A program made the translations under genes and the position numbers. DNA of 64,000 nucleotides, taken from contig JAEYWK010000239.1 in the NCBI GenBank assembly GCA_023431345.1, positions 1-64,000 on the forward strand. The letters are read 5' to 3'. The stretch is from Pseudomonadota bacterium (GTDB lineage Bacteria; Myxococcota_A; Polyangia; Polyangiales; Polyangiaceae). The notes beneath the pieces are model-generated. The model ran no database searches. It saw only the letters and a program-made list of their open reading frames with translations, and was not told the DNA's origin. Below are positions 17,624-26,780 of the stretch, piece by piece (the first letter of the stretch is position 1; each line of letters opens with the position of its first letter).

Positions 17624-18109
17624 ATGGCTCAACGTTCTCCCGCCGCCACGCTTGGCGTCGCGCTGTCGGTCGTCGGTATGGGCGCGCTCTGCGCTGGTTT
17701 CAAGAAGACGGCGCTGTCGCTGTTCGGGGCGGGCGTGAAGGTGCTCGAACGGGATTGGCGCGCACGTCACCCCGAGTTCGTCGGCGGCGCCGCCGAGCGC
17801 TGGCAGGCATCGCTGGCTTTCTATCGCGACACGCACCAGAACGGCACGAACCGCACGCTGCACCTGGTCGGGATCCCGCTCATCCTCGGTGGCGCCGCGG
17901 GGCTGTTCGTGTCGAGGCCGTTCAGCCCCGTCAGCGGCGCGCTCTGGGCTGGCTCTCTGGGGGCCTTCGCGGCGGGCTGGGCCCTCAACCTGGTGGGGCA
18001 CGCGGCGTTCGAGAAGCGCGCCCCCGCTTTCAGTGACGACGGGCTCTCCTTCATTGCAGGTCCGGTGTGGGACCTACAAGAGATGCTCAAATCCCGCCGC
18101 TCGGCCTGA
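17624..18109 (+). CDS. DUF962 / Mpo1-like membrane protein
   Basis: The product is 161 residues from ATG 17624. The core YRDTHQNGTNRTLHLVGIPL with a downstream GWALNLVGHAAFEKRAPAF and FIAGPVWDL is the DUF962 (Mpo1/YGL010w) pattern; His residues in the DTHQN and HLVG motifs are the conserved metal-ligand candidates. Two or three membrane segments lie between them. The yeast member is an iron-dependent dioxygenase of 2-hydroxy fatty acids, so a similar lipid role is possible but unproven here. A hairpin at 18116-18148 closes the unit. Confidence 0.82.
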   Translation: MAQRSPAATLGVALSVVGMGALCAGFKKTALSLFGAGVKVLERDWRARHPEFVGGAAERWQASLAFYRDTHQNGTNRTLHLVGIPLILGGAAGLFVSRPFSPVSGALWAGSLGAFAAGWALNLVGHAAFEKRAPAFSDDGLSFIAGPVWDLQEMLKSRRSA

Positions 18110-18115
18110 TTTTCA

Positions 18116-18150
18116 GGAAAAGCCGCGAAATCGCGGGGTGGCTTTTCCTT
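18116..18150 (+). terminator. Intrinsic-terminator-like hairpin after DUF962 gene
   Basis: GGAAAAGCC pairs with GGCTTTTCC and encloses an inner CGCG/CGCG pair; TTCT follows. It sits 6 bp after the DUF962 stop and 70 bp before the Cys-repeat gene. Confidence 0.65.
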
Positions 18151-18220
18151 CTCGAGAAACGGGAATAGCGTCCCGCTGGGATCGGGCCGAAAGCCCGGCT
18201 TCTTCAGGAGGAAGAGAATT

Positions 18221-19507
18221 ATGTCAGCCAAACGAGGCCGAAGCCTGTCGTCCAAGCTCATGGCCCTGATGATCGTGGCCAGCGTTCCGATGCTCAACAA
18301 CTGCGGCAAGCTCCCCGGCGGTAAAGGCCTGCCGGACGTGCCCGGCGCACCCGGCAGCTGCCCCGCAAACATCGCGGACGCCTCCGCGATCATGAACGCG
18401 AACTTTGGTCTCGAGGGTGAGCTCGAAGGCAAGGTGAAAGCCGCGCTCGCCGCTGGCGCCAACTTGCAGGCCATCGCGGCGGACGTCGAGGCCGAGGTCG
18501 TCACCGCGTGCAGCGGCTTGGCGAAGGACCTCGGCGCCAGCGACGACGACCTGAAGCCGAAGGAAGACGGCCCTGGCAAGAAGGCCGAAGCCGCCTGCAA
18601 CTTCGCCAGCAAGCTGATCGGCGAGTTCAAGGCCAAGGCCAAAGGCAAGGTCGTGGTCGACGTGAAGCCCCCGAAGTGTGAGGCGTCGCTCGACGCCAGC
18701 GTCGACTGCGCCGCCAAGTGCGACGCGACGGTCAAGCCGGGTGAGGTCAAGGCCACCTGCGAAGGCGGCGAGATCAGCGGGCAGTGCGACGCCAAGTGCG
18801 AAGGCAAGTGCACCGTCGAAGCCGGCGCCACCTGTGAAGGCAGCTGCAGCGGCGAGTGCAAAGGCGAGTGCAACGCGGAGATCTCCGGCAAGTGCGACGG
18901 CACTTGTGACGGCAAGTGCGACGGCAAGAACGCCAACGGCAAGTGCGCCGGCACCTGCGAAGGCAAGTGCAAGGGCAAGGCCGACGCGCAGTGCAACGGC
19001 ACCTGCAAGGGCTCGTGCTCGGCCAGCTGCGAGATGCAGGCCAAGGGCGAGTGCAAGGGCACCTGCTCGGGCAAGTGCAGCGTCGAGATGAAGGCGCCCA
19101 AGTGCAGCGGCAGCGTCAAGCCGCCGGAGATGAGCGCAGAGTGCAAGGCGAACTGCGACGCCGAGGTCAACGGCAAGGCCGAGTGCACCCCGGCCACCGT
19201 GTTCGTGAAGGTCGATGGCGCGGCGGACGCCGACGCGGCCATGAAGCTGAAGGGCGCGCTCACCAAGAACCTGCCCGGCCTGCTCAAGGTCTCGATGGGC
19301 ATGAAGGGCAAGCTCGAGGGCATCACCGGCAACGTGAAGGCGGCCGCTGAAGGCGCTCAAGCGGCGGTATCGAGCGGCGGCGCGGCGGCCATGAAGGTCG
19401 GCGGGTGCTTCGTCTCGTCGCTGAAGGCTCAGGCAGACGCCTCGGTGTCGATCAACGTGTCGGTCCAGGCCAGCGCGTCGGCGAGCGGCTCGGCCAGCGC
19501 GGGCTGA
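18221..19507 (+). CDS. Cys-rich C-x-G-x-C repeat protein with signal sequence
   Basis: The 428-residue protein starts at ATG 18221 behind a strong AGGAGG site. The N-terminus (KLMALMIVASVPMLNNC) looks like a lipoprotein or signal sequence. Residues ~150-320 hold more than 40 cysteines in short tandem units such as CDGTCDGKC, CEGKCKGK and CSGECKGEC, with Gly and Lys between. Flanks are Lys/Ala-rich coiled-coil-like, and the C-terminus is a Ser/Ala/Val tail (SVQASASASGSASAG). No enzyme domain is seen. Similar repeat proteins occur in Polyangia, but I know of no function; metal or redox binding or an extracellular matrix role are guesses. A hairpin (CGGGC/GCCCG at ~18184-18198) lies in the 5' leader, and a strong terminator at 19540 ends the gene. 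Confidence 0.8.
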   Translation: MSAKRGRSLSSKLMALMIVASVPMLNNCGKLPGGKGLPDVPGAPGSCPANIADASAIMNANFGLEGELEGKVKAALAAGANLQAIAADVEAEVVTACSGLAKDLGASDDDLKPKEDGPGKKAEAACNFASKLIGEFKAKAKGKVVVDVKPPKCEASLDASVDCAAKCDATVKPGEVKATCEGGEISGQCDAKCEGKCTVEAGATCEGSCSGECKGECNAEISGKCDGTCDGKCDGKNANGKCAGTCEGKCKGKADAQCNGTCKGSCSASCEMQAKGECKGTCSGKCSVEMKAPKCSGSVKPPEMSAECKANCDAEVNGKAECTPATVFVKVDGAADADAAMKLKGALTKNLPGLLKVSMGMKGKLEGITGNVKAAAEGAQAAVSSGGAAAMKVGGCFVSSLKAQADASVSINVSVQASASASGSASAG

Positions 19508-19539
19508 TCAGGGCGAGGAAAGGGCTGAAGAGCCCGAAC

Positions 19540-19579
19540 TCAGGCGCGGCCGCCGAGCGGTGGTCGCGCCTGATGCTTT
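19540..19579 (+). terminator. Strong intrinsic terminator after Cys-repeat gene
   Basis: TCAGGCGCG and CGCGCCTGA form a perfect 9-bp stem, extended inward by further pairs to about 15, followed by TGCTTTTG. A smaller GGGCT/AGCCC hairpin precedes it at ~19521-19535. Confidence 0.75.
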
Positions 19580-19972
19580 TGTGCTCGACGTCGCTTGCGT
19601 ACGCCGCGCGTCCTCGCGCAATCGATGCGGTGACGAACACCATTCGTGAGCAGACTTCCGCTCTGACGTGGTGATTGGCCGATCGGCTGAATGGCAGTCT
19701 CATCGTCGCGATTTTGCCCAGCCGGAACCGATTCCAGTGTCACTGAGCCTGTGGTGTGTTTTCTGCTTTCCCGGCTGAATTCAGGCGGTTGAGCGCCGTC
19801 GAACCAGGCTCGGACCAATGCGCGCTCGCCCTGGAGCCCAGCGGCAGGGGTGTGAGCATCTTCGCCCCGCCACACATTCGAAGTCGGGGATGTTGCGAAA
19901 AGTTCTCAAGTGGGCTCTTCTTCCCGGCTTCGGGATTTCTCAGGGGTCTATTTTCAGGAACGTCGTAGAACC
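19580..19972. other. 393-bp leader region of the OmpA-like gene
   Basis: No gene is supported. The region lies between a terminator and the OmpA/TSP3 gene. The last 90 bp are comparatively AT-richer and should contain the promoter. Short open frames on both strands have no family match. Confidence 0.5.
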
Positions 19973-21451
19973 ATGCGCTCTTCATCTTATCTCCTCGGGT
20001 TGATTGCTGGACTGTCCGCCGTCGCCGTCGCGCCTCACCGCGCTGACGCGGCTGAAGCCGGATTTTCTTTCCAAGCTTCGAACGAAGGCGCGAGCGCCTC
20101 TTCGAGCGCTTCGGGCGGTGGCGACAGCTTCTGGCGGCGGTACCGCCCGAAGCCGATGGCGCTCGAGCTGGGCATCTACGGCGGCGTCGCGCTGTTCTCC
20201 GATCAACACAACATCCAAGACCTGGAAGTGATCGCGAACCAGCCGCCCGCGCAGGGCCACCAGAGGCTTCGGCCGGGCTTGGATCTGGGTATTCGCGCCG
20301 GATTTTACCCGTTCTCGTGGCTCGGCGCGGAAGGTGAGCTCGGCGTGATCCCCACCAGCACGCGCGGCAACGACGCCGACGCGACGATCTGGACCTACCG
20401 CCTGCACGCGCTCGCCCAGTACCCCAGGTATCGCCTCGTGCCGTTCGTCCTCGTCGGCGCCGGCGGCATGAACCTGAAGAGCAACGCGACCGCGCTCGGT
20501 GACGACAGCGACCCGTCGCTCTACTTCGGCATCGGCGCCAAGTACGCCTTCAACCAGTACCTCAGCGCGCGCCTCGACCTGCGCGACAACCTGATGCAGG
20601 AGAACCGAGAGCCGCCGAGCATCAAGGAAGGCGACCTGGTTCAGAACTTCGAGATCCTCCTCGGCTTGTCGTTCACGCTCGGTCGCACGCCCGCCGAAAC
20701 GGCGCCGCCTCCCCCGCGTGACTCCGACAACGACGGCTTCCTCGATCCGAACGACGCCTGTCCGATGCAGCCCGGCGTCGCGCCGAACGGCTGCCCCGCG
20801 CCGGTCGACACGGACAAAGACGGCATCCCCGACGCGAGCGACCCGTGTCCGACCGAGGCCGAAGACGGCGCGGAGCCCGCGCCCGCCGACGGCTGCCCGA
20901 ACAAGGACGCGGACGGCGACGGCATCCTGGTGCCGGAAGACAAGTGCCCCACGGAGAAGGGCGTGGCGCCCGATGGCTGCCCCGTTCGTGACAAAGACGG
21001 CGACGGCATCCCGGACGACGTGGACAAGTGCGTCGACGAGCCGGAGACGGCCAACGGCTTCCAAGACAGCGACGGTTGCCCCGACGAGCTGCCCAAGGAA
21101 GTCGCCAAGTTCTCGGGCGTGATCAAGGGCATCCAGTTCGACTTCGGCAAGGCGACGATCCGCAAGGAGTCGAACAAGCTGCTCGACGAGGCCGTGCAGG
21201 TGCTGCAGCAGTACCCGGAGCTGCGCATCGCGATCAGCGGTCATACCGACAACGTCGGTGAGCCCGCGAAGAACCTCGAGCTGTCCGAGCAGCGCGCGGC
21301 GTCCGTGAAAGAGTACCTCGTCGGCAAGGGTATCGAGCCAGGGCGCATCGAGACGCGGGGCGCGGGCGCGAACGAGCCCGTCGCCGACAACGCGACGGAC
21401 AAGGGGCGTCAAGAGAATCGGCGCATCGAGTTCAAGCTGCTGCAAAAATAA
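19973..21451 (+). CDS. OmpA-family outer membrane protein with TSP type-3 calcium repeats
   Basis: The 492-residue product starts at ATG 19973 (MRSSSYLLGLIAGLSAVAVA, a signal peptide). Residues ~55-240 form a beta-barrel-like N-terminal domain (for example MALELGIYGGVALF, LSARLDLRDNL, ILLGLSFTLGR). A segment of thrombospondin-type-3 repeats follows, with Asp-rich calcium loops (RDSDNDGFLDPNDACP, DTDKDGIPDASDPCP, DKDGDGIPDDVDKC). The C-terminal ~110 residues are an OmpA peptidoglycan-binding domain (IQFDFGKATIRKESNKLLDEAV, ISGHTDNVGEPAKNLELSEQRA, GANEPVADNATDKGRQENRRI). It anchors the outer membrane to peptidoglycan. Gap to the following lipoprotein is 57 bp with a small hairpin. Confidence 0.9.
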   Translation: MRSSSYLLGLIAGLSAVAVAPHRADAAEAGFSFQASNEGASASSSASGGGDSFWRRYRPKPMALELGIYGGVALFSDQHNIQDLEVIANQPPAQGHQRLRPGLDLGIRAGFYPFSWLGAEGELGVIPTSTRGNDADATIWTYRLHALAQYPRYRLVPFVLVGAGGMNLKSNATALGDDSDPSLYFGIGAKYAFNQYLSARLDLRDNLMQENREPPSIKEGDLVQNFEILLGLSFTLGRTPAETAPPPPRDSDNDGFLDPNDACPMQPGVAPNGCPAPVDTDKDGIPDASDPCPTEAEDGAEPAPADGCPNKDADGDGILVPEDKCPTEKGVAPDGCPVRDKDGDGIPDDVDKCVDEPETANGFQDSDGCPDELPKEVAKFSGVIKGIQFDFGKATIRKESNKLLDEAVQVLQQYPELRIAISGHTDNVGEPAKNLELSEQRAASVKEYLVGKGIEPGRIETRGAGANEPVADNATDKGRQENRRIEFKLLQK

Positions 21452-21508
21452 GGGATTCGACTCCGAGCGCTGCCTTGGAGTCCGGCGAACAGAGTCGGAG
21501 GAGTAACA

Positions 21509-22945
21509 ATGCAAAGTAAACTAGTTCTGTCTTTTCTTAGTTTGATGGCGCTCGCCGCGGGCGGGCTCATGACGGGCTGCGACAGCGACGCGACGATCGC
21601 CAAGAGCGGCGTCGGCGAATCGTGCGACAGCTCGGCTGATTGCAACGACGGTCTGAAGTGCCTCCAGGGCGCTTGCTACAAGAGCTCGAACAGCTCTGGC
21701 GGCAGCGATAGCCAAGGCGGCGAAGGCTCCGGCGCGACCGGCACGGGCGCCACCGGCCCCCTCCCCCCCGTGCTCGGCGCCGAAGGCGAGAGCTGTACGA
21801 GGGCTGCCGACTGCGAGGACGGCCTCGGCTGTTACAACAACCGCTGCATGAAGAAGCCCGATGGCGAGGGCGGCGAGGGCAACGACCCGGTGCGCCTCGG
21901 TCAGGTCAACGAAGCGTGCAAGGTGACGGCGGACTGCGCCGCCGGGCTCGCCTGCCGGCTCAGCCCCTTCTCCAACAGCGTCAGCGTCTGCACGCCGGCC
22001 GGTGGCGCCATCGAGGCGACGGGCAAGTCGTGCAACGGCGCGGAGTGTCGCGAGGACGCTGACTGCTGTCAGCTGCCGGTAGAGCTGCACGTGGCCTACG
22101 CGGTCGGGACGCCCTACGGCACCGGCGCCAAGTCCTGCTCGGACCTCAAGGAGCAGCTGGATGGTGTCGATTGCGACGGCACGCTGACGGCGGCCAACAA
22201 CGCCAAGTGCGCCGCGTTCGCCACCTACTGCGACTGTGACGACACTTGGTCCTGCTCGGACAGCGGCCGTTGCGTGTACGAGGCGGAGTGCACCGAGGAC
22301 GCCGTGGACGTGGTGGGTGGTTGCCCCACGTTCTCGCGCGCCGGCTACTCGCTGCTCGGTTATGCGGCCGCCGCCTACTGCAATAGCGATGGCCGCTGCG
22401 CGGCTGAGGTCGGCGAAGTTGAGGGCTGCACCAACGACGCGAGCTGCGTCGACAAGCCCGTGGCCGACGACCCCAGCGACACCTGCGCCAAGGGCGAATG
22501 CACCTGCGTGAAGGCGCTGAAGCAGTGCTATCGCAAGTGCGACAACGACCTCGATTGCCCCGCAGGCTCGAACGTCGGTCCGGCCACCCTCGATCTGGCG
22601 CCGGGTAACGTCGCGCCGCGCGTGTGCGATGAGGACATCAAGGTCTGCGTGCCGGCCGACTCGTGTACGACGAACGAGTCGTGCGTGCGTCGTCTGAACG
22701 ACGTCAACGCGGTGTGCTTGGATGGAACGTGTCAGCCGTCTTGCGCCACTGACTACGACTGCAACGCGGGCGTCATCAGCAGCGCTCAGTACACGTCCAT
22801 CTGCAACGCCAACAAGGTGTGCGAGCCGCTCGGCTGCGACGAAGACACCGAGTGCTCCGCCACGGCGTACGGCGTCAAGCTGTTCTGCACGGCTCCGCCC
22901 GTCGTAGAGCCGGGCACGAACGTCTCGTCCGCCATCACGGACTGA
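21509..22945 (+). CDS. Cys-rich lipoprotein with Dickkopf-like repeats
   Basis: The 478-residue product starts at ATG 21509 behind GGAGGAG. Lipobox LMTGC. It carries short cysteine modules such as GESCDSSADCNDGLKCLQGAC, GESCTRAADCEDGLGCYNNRC and EACKVTADCAAGLACR, which resemble Dickkopf N-terminal/EB-type modules frequent in myxobacterial surface proteins. The Gly/Ser linker lies near residues 60-90. The rest is an irregular Cys-rich region to the end. Probably surface-exposed and disulfide-rich; function unknown. Two hairpins follow the stop. Confidence 0.75.
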   Translation: MQSKLVLSFLSLMALAAGGLMTGCDSDATIAKSGVGESCDSSADCNDGLKCLQGACYKSSNSSGGSDSQGGEGSGATGTGATGPLPPVLGAEGESCTRAADCEDGLGCYNNRCMKKPDGEGGEGNDPVRLGQVNEACKVTADCAAGLACRLSPFSNSVSVCTPAGGAIEATGKSCNGAECREDADCCQLPVELHVAYAVGTPYGTGAKSCSDLKEQLDGVDCDGTLTAANNAKCAAFATYCDCDDTWSCSDSGRCVYEAECTEDAVDVVGGCPTFSRAGYSLLGYAAAAYCNSDGRCAAEVGEVEGCTNDASCVDKPVADDPSDTCAKGECTCVKALKQCYRKCDNDLDCPAGSNVGPATLDLAPGNVAPRVCDEDIKVCVPADSCTTNESCVRRLNDVNAVCLDGTCQPSCATDYDCNAGVISSAQYTSICNANKVCEPLGCDEDTECSATAYGVKLFCTAPPVVEPGTNVSSAITD

Positions 22946-22961
22946 CTCGGCTCTTGACAAG

Positions 22962-23023
22962 CTCGGGCGCAATCCAGGCCCGAGATGACTCGGCCCACCA
23001 CGGCAAGCGCCTTGGTGGGCCGA
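22962..23023 (+). terminator. Double hairpin after Cys-rich lipoprotein
   Basis: First hairpin: CTCGGGC (22962-22968) pairs with GCCCGAG (22978-22984). Second: TCGGCCCACCA (22990-23000) pairs perfectly with TGGTGGGCCGA (23013-23023), with an inner GGC/GCC pair, then CTCGTATTTG. The second looks like a rho-independent terminator with a weak T-tract. Confidence 0.7.
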
Positions 23024-23192
23024 CTCGTATTTGCAGCGCCGAGCCGAGGTGAGCCGCACCGCGACAGCGAGAAACCGCTGGCGGACTAGCGCTCCCGCCC
23101 CAATTCGGCGCGAGGTTCACGGCTGCGCAGCGATGCCAGGCGATTTTTCGCTGGTTCCCGGCCGCGCGTCTGACTATTCGGGGAGCCTCTCA

Positions 23193-24695
23193 ATGGCGAA
23201 GAATCTCTCTGACATTGGCCTGGTTGGTCTGGCGGTGATGGGCCAGAACCTGGCTCTGAATATCGCGGATCACGGCTTCAAGATCTCCGTGTACAACCGC
23301 ACGACCGCCACGACCGACAAGTTCGTGGGCGAGAACCCCGATACGCCGGGCGGCCTCGTCGGCAGCTCCACGCTCGAGGAGTTCGTGCAGTCGTTGTCGA
23401 AGCCGCGCAAGATCATCATCTTGGTCAAGGCGGGCGGCCCGACCGACGCGGTGATCGACAGCCTCGTCCCGCTGCTGGACAAGAACGACATCATCATCGA
23501 TGGCGGCAACGCGCTGTGGACGGACACGATCCGTCGTGAGAAGGCGCTCAAGGAGAAGAACCTGCGCTTCATCGGCTCCGGCGTGTCGGGCGGTGAAGAA
23601 GGGGCGCGCTTCGGTCCGTCGTTGATGCCGGGCGGCGATCCGGCCGCTTACAAGGTGCTCGAGCCGATTTGGAACGCCATCGCCGCCAAGGTGGACGCCA
23701 AGACAGGCAAGCCGCTGCTGGGCGCGACGCCCGGCAAGCCCATCGAGGGCGGGGTGCCGTGCGCCACGTACATCGGCGAAAACGGCGCCGGGCACTACGT
23801 CAAGATGGTGCACAACGGCATCGAGTACGGCGACATGCAGATGATCTGCGAAGCGTACGACCTCTTGCGCGGGCTCTCGGGCATGAAGCCGGCGGAGCTT
23901 TCGGAGGTGTTCGGCAAGTGGAACAAGGGCATCCTCGATAGCTTCTTGATCGAGATCACCGCCGACATCTTGGGCCAGAAAGATCCGAAGTCGAAGAAGC
24001 CCTTCGTCGACGTGGTGCTCGACGCGGCCGGCCAAAAAGGCACCGGCAAGTGGACGAGCGCCAACGCGCTCGACATGGGCGTGCCCGCGCCGACCGTGGC
24101 CGAAGCCGTGTTCGCGCGCTGCCTCTCGGCCGTGAAGGAAGAGCGCGTCGCGGCTTCGAAGATCCTCAAGGGGCCGGGCAAGAAGTTCAAAGGCAGCAAG
24201 AAGGCGCTCGTCGACGCGGTGATGGACGCGCTGTACTGCTCCAAGATCTGCTCCTACGCGCAGGGCTTCCAGCTGATGCGCGCCGCGCAGGAAGAGTACA
24301 AGTGGAAGCTCGACTTCGGCGAGATCGCTCAAATCTGGCGCGGCGGCTGCATCATCCGCGCAAGCTTCCTGCAGAAGATCACCGAGGCGTACGCGCGCGA
24401 TCCGAAGCTCGCGAACTTGCTGCTCGATCCGTACTTCAACAAGACGGTGAAGAAGGCGCAGAAGAACTGGCGCAAGGCCGTCGCGCTCGGCATCGAGCAC
24501 GGCATCAGCCTGCCCACGTTCTCGAGCGCGCTCGCCTACTACGACGGCTACCGCACCGCTCGCCTCCCCGCCAACCTGCTGCAAGCCCAGCGCGATTACT
24601 TCGGGGCTCATACCTATGAGCGCGTCGATCAGCCGCGCGGCAAGTTCTTTCACCTCGATTGGCCTGAGAAGGGCCGACCGCAGCTGTCCATCTGA
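23193..24695 (+). CDS. gnd: 6-phosphogluconate dehydrogenase (decarboxylating)
   Basis: The product is 500 residues from ATG 23193 (GGGAG upstream). It converts 6-phosphogluconate to ribulose-5-phosphate with NADP(H) in the oxidative pentose phosphate pathway. The N-terminal Rossmann motif GLVGLAVMGQNLALNIADHGF is present, along with VKAGGPTDAVIDSLVPLLDKND, the substrate region GSGVSGGEEGARFGPSLMPGG, and the catalytic HNGIEYGDMQMICEAYDLL helix. The C-terminal part GKWTSANALDMGVPAPTVAEAVFAR is normal. Length matches the long-type family. Confidence 0.95.
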   Translation: MAKNLSDIGLVGLAVMGQNLALNIADHGFKISVYNRTTATTDKFVGENPDTPGGLVGSSTLEEFVQSLSKPRKIIILVKAGGPTDAVIDSLVPLLDKNDIIIDGGNALWTDTIRREKALKEKNLRFIGSGVSGGEEGARFGPSLMPGGDPAAYKVLEPIWNAIAAKVDAKTGKPLLGATPGKPIEGGVPCATYIGENGAGHYVKMVHNGIEYGDMQMICEAYDLLRGLSGMKPAELSEVFGKWNKGILDSFLIEITADILGQKDPKSKKPFVDVVLDAAGQKGTGKWTSANALDMGVPAPTVAEAVFARCLSAVKEERVAASKILKGPGKKFKGSKKALVDAVMDALYCSKICSYAQGFQLMRAAQEEYKWKLDFGEIAQIWRGGCIIRASFLQKITEAYARDPKLANLLLDPYFNKTVKKAQKNWRKAVALGIEHGISLPTFSSALAYYDGYRTARLPANLLQAQRDYFGAHTYERVDQPRGKFFHLDWPEKGRPQLSI

Positions 24696-24730
24696 GCCGT
24701 TAGCGGGCGGGCCGCGTCTCTGGCGGCCTT

Positions 24731-24763
24731 CGCGGGTGCCTCGCACAGCGAGAGGCACCCGCG
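24731..24763. terminator. Bidirectional hairpin between gnd and EamA transporter
   Basis: CGCGGGTGCCTC (24731-24742) and GAGGCACCCGCG (24752-24763) form a perfect 12-bp stem, extended by CTCGC/GCGAG within. It lies between the two convergent genes. No T-tract is seen. Confidence 0.65.
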
Positions 24764-24774
24764 CCGCGCCAGCG

Positions 24775-25674
24775 CTACTCGGCGCTCGGCGGCTCAGCGC
24801 TGCGGCGCTTGCCGCTGCGCAGCGCGACGATGCCCGCGCCGATGACGAGCAGGGTGCCCACGCTGCTCGGGCCGTCGAGCCGATGCGAGAAGACGAGCCA
24901 GTCGAGCAGGGCCGCGAAGACCACGGACGCGTAGATGAACGGCCCGACCTGAGCCGCGGGAGCCAGCTGGTAAGCGCGTGTCATCAAGAACTGCGCGACG
25001 GTGCCGCACGCCACCATCCCGAGCACCCAGGGTGAGCTCGCGGCGCTGGGGGTCACCCAGGCGAAGAGCGCAGGGCCGAGCCCGATGAGGGTGGCGCTGA
25101 TCGAAAAGAAGAACACGATCTTGGCGACCGACTCGCTGAGCGTGAGGCGCCGCACGCCGACCTGAGCGGTGGCGGCCAGCACCGCGCCCAGCACCCCCAC
25201 CATCGCAGCCGGGCGAAACAACGCCATTCCCGGCTTGAGCACGAGCACGAGGCCGAGCATACCGATCGCGAGCGGGCGCCAGATGCCCCGCGGCGTCGGC
25301 TCACCGAGCCAGGCCCGCTCCACGAGCGGAATGAACAGGGGCAGCGAGTAGTTGAGCAGCAAGGCCTCGGCCAAGCCCAGCTCCGCAATCGTGAAGAAGA
25401 AACAGTACATCGCGCCCATGCCCACCACGCCGCGCACGATGTGCTCCTTGAGGTGTCGGGTACGGAGCAGCGATGCGCCACCTCCACGCAGCAGCGGCAG
25501 CAAGATCAGCAGGCTCAGGCTGCTGCGCAGGAACACCACGACCGCGCTCGGCAGCTCGTGGGAGAGCAGCTTGACCATCAGGCTCATCAACGCGAAGAGC
25601 AGCGCCGCGGCGACCATGAAAGCGGCCGCCTTGGGCAGGTGAACGCCGGGTTTTGAAGCGGTTTCGGGGCGCAA
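24775..25674 (-). CDS. EamA/DMT-family 10-TM transporter
   Basis: The product is 299 residues starting at TTG 25674. It has about ten membrane segments in two halves of five, e.g. AAAFMVAAALLFALMSLMV and VVVFLRSSLSLLILLPLLRG. The EamA pattern GMGAMYCFFFTIAELGLAEALLLNYS is present in the first half, and a second set follows after GEPTPRGIWRPLAIGMLGLV. Substrate cannot be predicted; drug/metabolite exporters of this family often move amino acids. It is divergent from the aldo/keto reductase with a 57-bp spacer. Confidence 0.8.
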   Translation of the reverse strand: MRPETASKPGVHLPKAAAFMVAAALLFALMSLMVKLLSHELPSAVVVFLRSSLSLLILLPLLRGGGASLLRTRHLKEHIVRGVVGMGAMYCFFFTIAELGLAEALLLNYSLPLFIPLVERAWLGEPTPRGIWRPLAIGMLGLVLVLKPGMALFRPAAMVGVLGAVLAATAQVGVRRLTLSESVAKIVFFFSISATLIGLGPALFAWVTPSAASSPWVLGMVACGTVAQFLMTRAYQLAPAAQVGPFIYASVVFAALLDWLVFSHRLDGPSSVGTLLVIGAGIVALRSGKRRSAEPPSAE

Positions 25675-25731
25675 GAGGCGGGGCCGCCGGCGTCATAGCA
25701 CGCGACCTCGCGTACTGATATGACACGCGCC

Positions 25732-26715
25732 ATGCAGTATCGGGCTCTTGGACGCACGGGCTACGAGGTCTCCAGCATCAGCTTCGGTGCGTGGGCCATC
25801 GGCGGCACCTGGGGCGCCGTCGACGACGGCGAATCGATGAAGACGCTGCACCGCGCGCTCGACTTGGGCGTCAATTTCTTCGATACGGCCGACGTCTACG
25901 GCGACGGCCACAGCGAGCGGCTGCTGGCCCGCCTGCGACGGGAGCGGAGCGAGCCGTTTTGGGTCGCGACCAAGATCGGCCGCCGCGCGAACCCGCACAC
26001 CGCCGCCAGCTACACGCGCGAGAACCTCACCGCGTACGTCGAGCGTTGCCTCAAGAACCTCGAGCTGCCGGCCCTCGACTTACTGCAGATCCATTGCCCC
26101 CCTACCGACGTCTTCTACATGCCCGAGGTGTTCGGCGTGTTCGACGACCTCGTGAAGGCGGGCAAGGTGCGCTTTTATGGCGCGAGCGTGGAGCGCAGCG
26201 AGGAAGCGCTGAAGGCCATCGAGTACCCCGGCATCCAGTCGGTGCAGATCGTGTTCAACATCTTGCGGCAGCGACCCGCTGAGCTGTTCTTCCCGCGCGC
26301 GCTCGAGCGCCAGGTGGGCATCCTGGCGCGCTTGCCGCTCTCGTCGGGCATGCTGACGGGCAAGCTCACGAAGGCCAGCAAGTTTCACCCCGACGATCAT
26401 CGCAGCTTCAACCGCGAGGGCGCCGCCTTCAGCCGGGGCGAGACGTTCTCCGGCTTCGACTACGAGAAGAGCCTGGCCGTGGTCGAGAAGCTGCGCGCCT
26501 TGCTCCCTCCCGAGATGACGCTGCCAGAGTTGGCGCTGCGCTTCATCGCTTCCTTCCCCGCCGTCACCTGCTCGATCCCGGGCGCGCGCCGCACCGATCA
26601 GGTGGAACAGAACGTTCGGGTCGGCGAAAAAGGCCCGCTCGACGCGAGCCTGCTAGACGCCATCAAGGCCGTTTATGACGCCGACGTGAAGCCCGCCGTA
26701 CACCAGCTCTGGTGA
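25732..26715 (+). CDS. Aldo/keto reductase family protein
   Basis: The product is 327 residues from ATG 25732 (MQYRALGRTGYEVSS); ATG 25720 gives four extra residues. It has the NAD(P)H-dependent AKR (beta/alpha)8 pattern: catalytic Asp and Tyr in NFFDTADVYGDGHSE, Lys in FWVATKIGRRANPH, and His in LLQIHCPPTD. The C-terminal ASFPAVTCSIPGARRTDQVEQN is the cofactor-binding part. Substrate is unknown. The gene is on the same strand as, and 65 bp from, the phosphofructokinase, but cotranscription is uncertain. Confidence 0.88.
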   Translation: MQYRALGRTGYEVSSISFGAWAIGGTWGAVDDGESMKTLHRALDLGVNFFDTADVYGDGHSERLLARLRRERSEPFWVATKIGRRANPHTAASYTRENLTAYVERCLKNLELPALDLLQIHCPPTDVFYMPEVFGVFDDLVKAGKVRFYGASVERSEEALKAIEYPGIQSVQIVFNILRQRPAELFFPRALERQVGILARLPLSSGMLTGKLTKASKFHPDDHRSFNREGAAFSRGETFSGFDYEKSLAVVEKLRALLPPEMTLPELALRFIASFPAVTCSIPGARRTDQVEQNVRVGEKGPLDASLLDAIKAVYDADVKPAVHQLW

Positions 26716-26780
26716 CGTTGCGGCTCCGATAATCGCCCCGACGCATTCGGGAAACTCACGCGAGCGCACGATCGGCGCCG

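Noticed and set aside
18224..19360. 378-residue open frame antisense to the Cys-repeat gene
   Set aside because: It arises from the repetitive high-GC sequence of the opposite gene; the translation is Leu/Ala/Arg-rich without family features or a ribosome site.
19982..21514. 510-residue antisense frame over the OmpA gene
   Set aside because: The opposite strand encodes an unambiguous OmpA/TSP3 protein; the antisense frame is a GC artefact.
23190..24758. 522-residue antisense frame over gnd
   Set aside because: gnd is clearly the real gene; the antisense translation has no motifs.
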